Positions 1 through 4,801 are shown, numbered from the stretch's first letter. The stretch: 6,231 bases of DNA from Candidatus Pacearchaeota archaeon (GCA_014728565.1 WJLK01000107.1:1-6231), one strand, 5' to 3'. The notes: generated by a model from the letters alone, not told the origin. Numbers and translations: made by a program.

Positions 1-1
1 G

Positions 2-121
2 ACTATTGGGGAATGCTGTGAATATTTGAGAGATGAATCAAACTACAATCTCGTTAAAGAGATTGTAGAAGTTGAGGATAAGACAAATCGCCTGTGTAGA
101 TTTGAGGAGGTTTATAAATAA
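2..121 (+). CDS. C-terminal 39 codons of an unidentified protein (5' end outside window)
   Basis: An open frame runs from the window edge to a TAA at 119-121. The visible tail begins TIGECCEYLRDESNY and ends NRLCRFEEVYK. It mixes acidic and basic residues, has three cysteines (two adjacent), and shows no membrane segment. I do not recognise the family, and 39 residues are too few to assign a function. The stretch is less AT-rich than the flanking spacer and uses ordinary codons, which supports coding, but an open frame this short could arise by chance. It converges on dnaG with about 130 bases between the stop codons. Its mRNA would contain a perfect 10-bp hairpin (43-68), described separately. 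Its last codons also form a TATA-like string (TTTATAAATA, 111-120) preceded by a GAGGAGG tract. Confidence 0.55.
   Translation, partial: TIGECCEYLRDESNYNLVKEIVEVEDKTNRLCRFEEVYK
43..68. repeat. Perfect 10-bp inverted repeat inside the partial CDS
   Basis: CTACAATCTC (43-52) is followed by the six-base loop GTTAAA and then its exact reverse complement GAGATTGTAG (59-68). It would form a stable stem-loop in RNA from either strand. It lies within the coding frame (YNLVKEIVE), about 50 bases before the stop, and no T-tract follows it, so it does not look like a classical terminator. Confidence 0.7.
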
Positions 122-222
122 AAATAGGAAAGTCTAGTTAAATACCTAATTAACAGACATTAAGGTGTTTAATCAACTTTTATGCAAAATATAGCTTTGA
201 ATTATTAAAACATCTTATCTCA
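122..222. other. Convergent intergenic spacer
   Basis: This AT-rich spacer lies between the stop of the unidentified plus-strand gene and the dnaG terminator hairpin. The only ATG-initiated frame noticed is about eight codons long, near 182. I see no RNA gene or clear repeat here. Short T-tracts, such as the TTTT at 178-181, could end the plus-strand transcript, but none is strong. Confidence 0.5.
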
Positions 223-276
223 GAAAATATAATAAAAATTAATCCTAGAGATTAAATACTTGCCAGATTAATTTTT
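223..276 (-). terminator. dnaG 3' hairpin with following T-rich tract
   Basis: AAAAATTAATC (234-244) and GATTAATTTTT (266-276) are perfect 11-bp complements separated by 21 bases. Read on the dnaG strand, the stem starts in the last codons of dnaG, the stop codon (252-254) lies in the loop, and the second arm ends in TTTTT and continues into a T-rich run (TTATATTTT) down to about 223. A hairpin plus T-tract at a gene end suggests a transcription terminator or a 3'-end stability element. Archaeal termination mainly needs the oligo-T, so the role of the stem is inference. Confidence 0.55.
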
Positions 277-1424
277 GTATCTGTAAAAACAAAATTTGTT
301 GCAATTAGGTTTTGACATCCTAATCTTTCACAATTTTCAATAACTTTTGGAGTTGCTGTTCCATCAATTGCAATAACATAAGGTTCGTCATCAAGTTTTA
401 TAAGGCCTAATCTTCCAACAGGAACCTTTTTTATTATCTCTAGATTTTTATTAAATATAATTGCCCCTTTTGTCCCAATTAATTCATCAACCTCTTTTTT
501 TATTTTTTCTTTTTCTTCTGAGGTAATTTTTTTAATTTTTCTATCTTTTGTATTTGTTTTATCTCTTCTCTCTCTGTCGTATCTTCTTACTCCTCTTGAC
601 CTTTTATTTTCTTTGTATTCCTCAGATGGAAGTTTTTTTCTTAATGCCTGCAATATCTCCTTTCCAGTAAGTTCCTCTACTTCTTTTCCTTCAGGAGCCA
701 TTGAGATAAAATCAATTTTTGCACTTTCAACCACATTTTTTATAATTAAATTGCCTCCTCTGTCTCCATCAACAAATAAAATAACTTCAGGTTTTTCTCT
801 TGTCAATCCTTTTAATGTTTCTGGTAATCTTGCACCATTCATTGCAATTACATTCTTTACACCATTTCTCATAAGGTTAATCACATCAGCTCTTCCCTCT
901 ACTATGATTAATTCATCACCAGAAATATCTCCACAAGGAAGATTTTCAGTTCCATAGCTATGTATCTTAGATATTCTTGAAGAACTCTGTATCTCATTTG
1001 TCATATCAGAGATGCCATTGCCAGAACCACCCAATCTTTCCATTAATTTTTTTGCTCTTTCAAGAATATAATCTCTTTTACTGCCTCTTACATCCTCTAT
1101 TTTTTCTATAGTTATTTTTGTATCACTTGGTCCTATTCTCTCTATTGTTTCAAGTGCTGCTGCAATAAGTGTGGTTTCTGTTTTATCCATTGCACTAGGA
1201 ATTTCTATTTCACCAACTGTTTTTCCATCTTCATAATTCGATGTAACTTCTATTCTACCAATTTTTCCTGATTTTTGAAGCTCACGCATCTCCAGATCCT
1301 CTCCAAGCAATCCCTCAGTCTGACCAAAGATAGCTCCTATTATATCAGGTTTTTCAATTACACCATTAGACTCAAATCTAGCATCAATTAGATATTTTAT
1401 TGCTACAGGGCTTATTTTTGCCAT
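252..1424 (-). CDS. dnaG: Archaeal DnaG: Toprim-domain primase / exosome-associated protein
   Basis: This is a 390-residue, full-length archaeal DnaG. The N-terminus (MAKISPVAIKYLIDARF, then GAIFGQTEGLLGEDLEMREL) is typical of the family. The Toprim domain covers about residues 170-250, with the catalytic glutamate at E176 in VEGRAD and the metal-binding aspartates D219 and D221 in DGDRGG. A highly charged linker (about 265-312) leads to the conserved C-terminal domain (GTKGAIIF...VPVGRLGLIKL...AIDGTATPKVI). Family knowledge: archaeal DnaG has primase activity in vitro and is a subunit of the RNA exosome, where it helps bind A-rich RNA. I chose ATG 1424 because it gives the conserved MAKISPV start and has GAGGAGAG just upstream. 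The frame extends to a TTG at 1445, which would add seven residues but lacks such support. The gene is monocistronic as far as the window shows. Confidence 0.97.
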   Translation of the reverse strand: MAKISPVAIKYLIDARFESNGVIEKPDIIGAIFGQTEGLLGEDLEMRELQKSGKIGRIEVTSNYEDGKTVGEIEIPSAMDKTETTLIAAALETIERIGPSDTKITIEKIEDVRGSKRDYILERAKKLMERLGGSGNGISDMTNEIQSSSRISKIHSYGTENLPCGDISGDELIIVEGRADVINLMRNGVKNVIAMNGARLPETLKGLTREKPEVILFVDGDRGGNLIIKNVVESAKIDFISMAPEGKEVEELTGKEILQALRKKLPSEEYKENKRSRGVRRYDRERRDKTNTKDRKIKKITSEEKEKIKKEVDELIGTKGAIIFNKNLEIIKKVPVGRLGLIKLDDEPYVIAIDGTATPKVIENCERLGCQNLIATNFVFTDTKINLASI

Positions 1425-1428
1425 TCTT

Positions 1429-1437
1429 CTCTCCTCG
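1429..1437 (-). promoter_or_regulatory. Shine-Dalgarno site of dnaG (decides the start)
   Basis: On the coding strand CGAGGAGAG ends four bases before the ATG at 1424, a normal ribosome-binding position for the GGAG core. It argues for ATG 1424 over TTG 1445. The identical nine bases precede the divergent micropeptide gene, whereas the other genes in the window lack such a site. Confidence 0.8.
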
Positions 1438-1482
1438 AGAGACAAGAAAAAGATATTTTATAATCACTTGTTTTCTATAATC

Positions 1483-1492
1483 CTTTTATAAA
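1483..1492 (-). promoter_or_regulatory. Probable TATA box of dnaG
   Basis: On the minus strand TTTATAAAAG is preceded by the purine-rich AGGAA, a possible BRE. A start site about 25 bases downstream would fall near 1462 and give a leader of roughly 38 bases containing the Shine-Dalgarno site. A second TATA-like string (TTATAAAATA, 1454-1463) lies closer, but transcription from it would start inside the Shine-Dalgarno site, so it is less likely. Confidence 0.5.
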
Positions 1493-1754
1493 TTCCTAAT
1501 CCTAAAATAAATTGAATATGAATGGATTGATTGTAATGTGATTAATGAGGTTATCTTTTCTTAATAATCTCTCATTATTTTATTAATAACCTTAGAATAT
1601 CCCAATTTATAAAGCTTTCTATCAACCTTAAATATTATAAATTTAGCGTAGATTTTTAAATTTTTTAAAAACTGCAAAATAGGGTCATAAATAAAAAAGA
1701 CTACGACTATTTAAATATTATTTTTGTTAAATAAATAGTAAATTCTATAAAAAG
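1493..1754. other. Gene-free divergent region between dnaG and the micropeptide gene
   Basis: This is most of a gap of nearly 390 bases between divergent start codons, very AT-rich, with no convincing open frame. It holds several TATA-like strings (for example ATTATAAAT at 1634-1642), an 11-base ATTTAAATATT at 1709-1719 that recurs at 1755-1765, and short inverted repeats. Those are AGGTTAT/ATAACCT (1548-1554 with 1586-1592), the overlapping alternative TAATGAG/CTCATTA (1543-1549 with 1571-1577), and TTTTTAAA/TTTAAAAA (1653-1660 with 1664-1671). In DNA this AT-rich, such repeats are expected by chance. A small RNA gene cannot be excluded, but I see none. Confidence 0.5.
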
Positions 1755-1765
1755 ATTTAAATATT
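1755..1765 (+). promoter_or_regulatory. TATA box of the acidic micropeptide gene
   Basis: ATTTAAATATT follows the A-rich AAAAAG, which resembles a BRE. A start site about 25 bases downstream would fall near 1785, giving a leader of about 27 bases that contains the Shine-Dalgarno site at 1798-1806. The same 11 bases also occur at 1709-1719, which could be a second promoter. Confidence 0.5.
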
Positions 1766-1797
1766 GGATATATGTTCATAAATTGGTTATAAAAAAA

Positions 1798-1806
1798 CGA
1801 GGAGAG
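1798..1806 (+). promoter_or_regulatory. Shine-Dalgarno site of the micropeptide gene
   Basis: CGAGGAGAG ends five bases before the ATG at 1812. It is identical to the site in front of dnaG. Its position at a sensible distance from an ATG is the main reason to believe that the 21-codon frame is translated. Confidence 0.7.
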
Positions 1807-1811
1807 TAAAC

Positions 1812-1877
1812 ATGTCCCAGGACGATTTTATGGATGATATTGGGGAACTTGATCTTGATTCTGAAGATGATGAATAA
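1812..1877 (+). CDS. 21-residue highly acidic micropeptide
   Basis: The frame runs from ATG 1812 to TAA 1875-1877 and encodes a 21-residue peptide starting MSQDDFMDDIGELDL and ending SEDDE. Eleven of the 21 residues are Asp or Glu and none is Lys or Arg. I do not know a family for it, and it has no signal peptide or membrane segment. Frames this short are common by chance. This one, however, has a TATA-like box with plausible spacing, a strong Shine-Dalgarno site, and a long T-tract terminator 18 bases after the stop, so it reads as a complete independent gene. Such an acidic peptide could bind a basic protein or nucleic-acid-binding surface, and the next gene encodes a protein with a very basic tail; that link is speculation. 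Alternatively, the transcript may be a small RNA with an incidental frame. Confidence 0.6.
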   Translation: MSQDDFMDDIGELDLDSEDDE

Positions 1878-1894
1878 GGTCCCTGTTTAACCCC

Positions 1895-1909
1895 TTTTTA
1901 TTTTTTTTT
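1895..1909 (+). terminator. Oligo-T terminator of the micropeptide gene
   Basis: TTTTT, one A and nine T residues follow ACCCC shortly after the micropeptide stop. Archaeal RNA polymerase terminates at such T-tracts without needing a strong hairpin. It separates the micropeptide transcript from the next gene, whose own TATA box begins 27 bases further on. Confidence 0.75.
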
Positions 1910-1935
1910 CTAAAATTTCTTGTTTAAATACAAAT

Positions 1936-1945
1936 ATTTATAAAT
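1936..1945 (+). promoter_or_regulatory. TATA box of the basic-tail protein gene (leaderless type)
   Basis: ATTTATAAAT is centred about 25 bases before the ATG at 1966. Archaeal transcription usually starts about that far downstream of the box, so the mRNA would begin at or beside the ATG. No Shine-Dalgarno site is present, which agrees with a leaderless message. Confidence 0.7.
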
Positions 1946-1965
1946 TTATTAATTTCTGAAATATA

Positions 1966-2331
1966 ATGGTAAAACCAGGAAAAAAATTAAAATTTGTTGG
2001 TAAAAAAAGATTAAGACCTAGAAAAAAAAGAAAAAAACCTGGAAAAGAGCGTAAACCAACTATGAAACCTCCTCATCCAGGAGAGGGACTAGATACCTAC
2101 AGGCATCCAAGATTAGATTTTTCTTTATTAGAAAATCTTGCTGATGCATTAGTTTCAACAGCAGCTACAGCAAGGAATATAGCAGGAGAATATCTCCAGA
2201 AATCTCAAGAGTATCTAAAAGGAGTTGAAGATTATCTTGCTGAAGGTTTTTCTGGAATTTATGAGAGGTTATCAGATTATTTACAACTCTGCAGAGCTTA
2301 TGCATATTTTGATAATCAAAAGCACTTTTGA
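1966..2331 (+). CDS. 121-residue protein with a strongly basic N-terminal tail, function unknown
   Basis: The family is not recognised. Residues 1-30 contain 17 Lys/Arg against one Glu (for example KKRLRPRKKRKK at 13-24), followed by a proline-rich hinge (PTMKPPHPGEG, 31-41). From about 50 to 107 the sequence looks helical and amphipathic (LLENLADALVSTAATARNIAGEYL, then YLKGVEDYLAEGF and IYERLSDYLQL), and could form a helical hairpin or an oligomerisation region. A disordered cationic tail on a helical body would suit binding to nucleic acid, ribosome or another acidic partner; this is inference from composition. There is no signal peptide or membrane helix. The lysine codons create A-runs of seven, eight and seven bases (2002-2008, 2022-2029, 2031-2037). 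The start is set by the leaderless-type promoter. The gene lies 53 bases before the metallopeptidase gene, which appears to have its own promoter. Confidence 0.85.
   Translation: MVKPGKKLKFVGKKRLRPRKKRKKPGKERKPTMKPPHPGEGLDTYRHPRLDFSLLENLADALVSTAATARNIAGEYLQKSQEYLKGVEDYLAEGFSGIYERLSDYLQLCRAYAYFDNQKHF
2307..2321. repeat. Perfect palindrome TTTTGAT-A-ATCAAAA
   Basis: Seven-base arms with a one-base centre lie in the last codons of the 121-residue protein gene, about 36-50 bases upstream of the metallopeptidase TATA box. TTTTGATAAT repeats directly at 2326-2335, where it runs into the second palindrome GATAATTATC (2330-2339). The pair could be operator sites for a dimeric regulator, or a 3' stem-loop of the upstream gene. 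Confidence 0.45.
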
Positions 2332-2356
2332 TAATTATCTTTAAATGCAGATATGC

Positions 2357-2365
2357 TTTTAAATT
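2357..2365 (+). promoter_or_regulatory. TATA box of the metallopeptidase gene (leaderless type)
   Basis: TTTTAAATT is centred 24 bases before the ATG at 2385, the spacing expected when transcription starts at the start codon. There is no Shine-Dalgarno site in the short gap. Its presence implies that the gene is transcribed separately from the basic-tail protein gene. Confidence 0.6.
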
Positions 2366-2384
2366 AATAATTACAAGTTTTTGA

Positions 2385-3737
2385 ATGACTGAATTAGCTT
2401 ATAGAGAACCTGTTTTTAAATATCAGCCAGAAAGATGGACTATTCGAGATCAAAGAGTAGAAGAACTAGCAAGTCATAGAAGAAGATTAAATAGATCTTT
2501 TTGTATCCTGGAATCTCAATTAAAAGGAGATTCTGATCCTTGTGTAAGTCTTGAAACAGTTGAGCGTATTTATAGTGATTTAAGGTTATTGAATGAAGAT
2601 GCAGAAGAACTTAGTGGAAGAGTTGATGGTTTTGATGAGATTGTTGTAAGGGATGTTGCAACAAATACAAGGGTTGTTAAGTCTTATATGGATTATTTTC
2701 ATCCTAGACGATTTTTAAAAAGAGGAAATAGACCTAAAATAGGAGGGGATTGTGTTAATGGAGTTTTTGGAAAAGGTTCATGGAAAGCTCTTAAGAATTC
2801 CTGCAGACCTGAAAATTTTCCACACTCAACTCTTGACAGAGCAACAAGAATGCTCTATCCAATGACCTCAAGATCCTTGGATGCTGCAACAATTCTTGAT
2901 GGAGTAGGAGAATTACCATCAAGACTTAAACAGGATTTATATAATCAATTATCAGAACTAAGCAGAGTTACTGATAGTTTTTGTAGGGGATCTGGATTAA
3001 TGCCAGATACAGGAACTTATAATCTTGAATTTTCAAGACAGGAGTTTAGTTACTGGGAGGCTCCTAATCATCTAGCAGCTCTTGATGAAGACAGGCTTCT
3101 CTGTTATAGACCAGAGGGAAGTAGTTCTTACTGTTTTTTCTCTCCATTCAGCATGATTATTTTAATGCATGAGCTAGGAGGACATAGGGCTCATGATATT
3201 TACCAGAGCAGAATAATGCCTGAACACATGGTTGTTACAGAAGAAGATTACTGTACTCTTGCATATAATCCATGTTCTGAAGGAACAGCTCTTACAATGG
3301 AAGAGTTTGGTTTTAAATGGATGACTGCAAACAGAGAAACTCTTGGATTGTCTGAAGATGACCTAAGAAAGACTGAAATGCATATGAGAAAGTATGTTGC
3401 AACTAAACTTCCAAGAATTTTATATGGTTTACTTAATCTTCGTGAAAGAGTTGAGGAAAAAGGGGATGCTGAAAAGGACCTTGCAAAACTTACCGGAAAT
3501 TTTGTTTATTTCCAGGATCCAATGACCTTTAAAGAGGATAATCAAGCAGGAGATTATTTTCAGCAACTAGCCTATTACTATGGTCAGAGAAGAACAGGAA
3601 GGCTTGTTAAAAAAATGAGAAAAGATGGCGTACCTGATGATCAGATGATGCATGCACTTATGGCTGGTGTCTGGTGTGATCCTAAAGCTCAGGAAAGATT
3701 TATTTTTGAACACTATCTGCCTGCTATTGCAGGTTAA
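2385..3737 (+). CDS. Putative zinc metallopeptidase (gluzincin-type, HELGGH), DUF885-like
   Basis: This 450-residue protein has no evident signal peptide or membrane helix and so is probably cytoplasmic. The key motif is HELGGH at 262-267, an HExxxH variant of the zinc-peptidase motif, with another histidine at 270. It is followed by EGTALTMEE at 299-307, which resembles the EGWALYAEE signature that supplies the third zinc ligand in DUF885-type peptidases; E299 is the candidate ligand and E263 the candidate catalytic base. The C-terminal AYYYGQRRTGRLVKKMR (396-412) recalls the tyrosine/glycine region near the end of that family. HExxxH spacing is otherwise known from dipeptidyl peptidase III (HELLGH), while DUF885 proteins usually have HExxPGH. 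The N-terminal 160 residues are helical, charged and unrecognised. Ten cysteines are scattered through the protein. Its stop abuts the stop of the winged-helix gene. Zinc binding and peptidase activity are inferred from motifs; substrates are unknown. Confidence 0.75.
   Translation: MTELAYREPVFKYQPERWTIRDQRVEELASHRRRLNRSFCILESQLKGDSDPCVSLETVERIYSDLRLLNEDAEELSGRVDGFDEIVVRDVATNTRVVKSYMDYFHPRRFLKRGNRPKIGGDCVNGVFGKGSWKALKNSCRPENFPHSTLDRATRMLYPMTSRSLDAATILDGVGELPSRLKQDLYNQLSELSRVTDSFCRGSGLMPDTGTYNLEFSRQEFSYWEAPNHLAALDEDRLLCYRPEGSSSYCFFSPFSMIILMHELGGHRAHDIYQSRIMPEHMVVTEEDYCTLAYNPCSEGTALTMEEFGFKWMTANRETLGLSEDDLRKTEMHMRKYVATKLPRILYGLLNLRERVEEKGDAEKDLAKLTGNFVYFQDPMTFKEDNQAGDYFQQLAYYYGQRRTGRLVKKMRKDGVPDDQMMHALMAGVWCDPKAQERFIFEHYLPAIAG
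3720..3733. terminator. GC-rich stem-loop at the abutting ends of two convergent genes
   Basis: CCTGC (3720-3724), loop TATT, GCAGG (3729-3733) form a short GC-rich hairpin in the last codons of the metallopeptidase gene. A second CTGC/GCAG pair (3717-3720 with 3742-3745) encloses both stop codons. With no intergenic DNA, 3' ends must form inside the opposing gene, and this hairpin could mark that point. No T-tract follows directly, so terminator function is uncertain. Confidence 0.3.
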
Positions 3738-4652
3738 TCAAGCAGCCTCTCTAATCTTTCTGTCAAGTCCTAGTTCTCTGTCAATTTCTTCAATTTTATC
3801 AGCATCATAACCATTAACAGCCAGTATTCTCCTTGAACTTCCTCCTCTTCTCTTTGTATCCTTTGCTATCAACAAACTATAATATCTGGAATGCTGAAAA
3901 TCATTATATAAATTATGCAAAGCACAATCAACCTTTCCTGCAACATCTTCTAGCTGTGAAACTGTAAATGCTATTTCTGGATGAGCTAGTAAATGCTCTA
4001 TGAGTCTTCCAGACTTGCTGTTTCTTTCTCTTCCAACTGCCAGAGGACTTCCGATATGAAATCTTTCCACATCTGCAATAGGTGTTCTTGAGGCTTTACT
4101 TTCATAATCACACTCATCTCTAAGAGGTCCACTAACCCAAATATCTCCTGATAATCTTGCTGTAATAGGATGTTCATCTACTGAACTAACAAGGCATAAT
4201 CTTCTATCATTACCATAAATATAATTGCACTGATTTATTTTTCTGACAAGTCCATATCTAGATGGCTTGTTCCCAGTTCTTTCTAAATCAAAAACCACTG
4301 AATTCTGGCATAATCCTCTCAAATGATGCAGATGTGTTGTCTTAATAACATCAGCTGAAATAACAGAACCATCTGAAGAAACAGCCTCTGCAATTTCATG
4401 AGGCAGAAACAGGTTATTATTTATTAATAAAAATTCAAATACTCTTCCTCTGTCAGATTCTCTTGCAACACCGCTCTTCTTAAATCCTCTTATATAAAAT
4501 TTAGGAACTCTTTCTGAATCTGGAAATGGAATTCTGAATCTGCAATCTAATCCTGTTTCCTTCCAGTATTCTTTGGAAGCTCCTCCAACATAGACATCAG
4601 TTCTGTTTATTCTTCCAACAATATGAGGATATAAAACACCATGAACACGCAT
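3738..4652 (-). CDS. Putative DNA-binding protein with two winged-helix-like segments
   Basis: This 304-residue protein is not recognised as a whole. Two segments have the pattern of winged helix-turn-helix domains. In the first, about 69-137, helix GRVFEFLLINN is followed by PHEIAEAV, a probable recognition helix (SADVIKTTHLHHLRGLCQ) and a basic wing-like hairpin ending SRYGLVRK. In the second, about 214-281, SGRLIEHLLAHPEIAF is followed by TVSQLEDVAG, KVDCALHNLYNDFQ and the basic wing KRRGGSSRRILAVNG. Residues 1-60 appear beta-rich, and 138-205 are of unclear fold. Tandem winged helices fit a sequence-specific transcription regulator or a replication-type DNA-binding protein. The start ATG 4652 has a leaderless-type promoter. 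The gene is convergent with, and directly abuts, the metallopeptidase gene, and it lies 137 bases downstream of the EF-1-alpha stop on the same strand. Domain assignment is by eye. Confidence 0.7.
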   Translation of the reverse strand: MRVHGVLYPHIVGRINRTDVYVGGASKEYWKETGLDCRFRIPFPDSERVPKFYIRGFKKSGVARESDRGRVFEFLLINNNLFLPHEIAEAVSSDGSVISADVIKTTHLHHLRGLCQNSVVFDLERTGNKPSRYGLVRKINQCNYIYGNDRRLCLVSSVDEHPITARLSGDIWVSGPLRDECDYESKASRTPIADVERFHIGSPLAVGRERNSKSGRLIEHLLAHPEIAFTVSQLEDVAGKVDCALHNLYNDFQHSRYYSLLIAKDTKRRGGSSRRILAVNGYDADKIEEIDRELGLDRKIREAA

Positions 4653-4672
4653 AGAAATCCAAGAAAAAAGAC

Positions 4673-4680
4673 CTTTAAAT
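4673..4680 (-). promoter_or_regulatory. TATA box of the winged-helix gene (leaderless type)
   Basis: ATTTAAAG on the minus strand is centred about 24-25 bases before the ATG at 4652. No Shine-Dalgarno site is found in between. It implies a separate leaderless transcript rather than read-through from the EF-1-alpha gene. Confidence 0.6.
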
Positions 4681-4715
4681 TAATTTTTATAACTGATTAT
4701 TTATTTCAACTAGCC

Positions 4716-4793
4716 ATGCTCCTAAATAAAGAGAGAATTCCAGAATACAGGTCTAGAAATAAATTTAAGAGAATCATTTTAAAGATTATTTAA
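4716..4793 (+). CDS. Possible 25-residue basic micropeptide, antisense to the EF-1-alpha / winged-helix gap
   Basis: The frame runs from ATG 4716 to TAA 4791-4793, starting MLLNKERIPEYRSRNK and ending IILKII. Nine of its 25 residues are Lys or Arg. A TATA-like TTTATAA (4686-4692) lies about 27 bases upstream of the ATG, a leaderless spacing, and a hairpin followed by five T residues lies at the end (4781-4801). The stop overlaps the EF-1-alpha stop on the other strand by two bases. The stretch is less AT-rich than typical spacer here. In AT-rich DNA, TATA-like strings and short frames are common, so this is a candidate only. Confidence 0.25.
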   Translation: MLLNKERIPEYRSRNKFKRIILKII

Positions 4794-4801
4794 ATCTTTT
4801 T
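4781..4801. terminator. EF-1-alpha 3' stem-loop, terminator-like on both strands
   Basis: AAAGATT (4781-4787), loop ATTTA, AATCTTT (4793-4799) form a perfect 7-bp stem. The EF-1-alpha stop codon (4790-4792) lies in the loop. Read on the plus strand the stem is followed by a T5 run (4797-4801), the layout of an intrinsic terminator. Read on the minus strand the T-tract is weak. Confidence 0.45.

Noticed and set aside
103..120. GAGGAGG tract followed by TTTATAAATA, looking like a ribosome site or BRE/TATA promoter
   Set aside because: No start codon lies at a suitable distance for a ribosome site, and no gene follows a start site near 141. The bases are explained as the last codons of the left-edge gene.
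613..957. Plus-strand open frame of 114 codons
   Set aside because: It lies wholly antisense to the conserved Toprim domain and linker of dnaG. Its serine/phenylalanine-rich product is what the reverse of an AT-rich lysine/glutamate gene gives.
1425..1445. TTG start that would extend DnaG by seven residues (MSLEERR)
   Set aside because: The extension overlaps the strong Shine-Dalgarno site of ATG 1424, and the family normally begins MAKISPV.
1543..1592. Overlapping inverted repeats that could form alternative stems, as in a riboswitch
   Set aside because: The arms are 6-7 bases and nearly all A/T, they overlap no leader of a called gene, and no known aptamer core is visible.
1653..1671. TTTTTAAA/TTTAAAAA stem
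   Set aside because: It is made only of A and T, and stems of this kind are expected by chance in this spacer.
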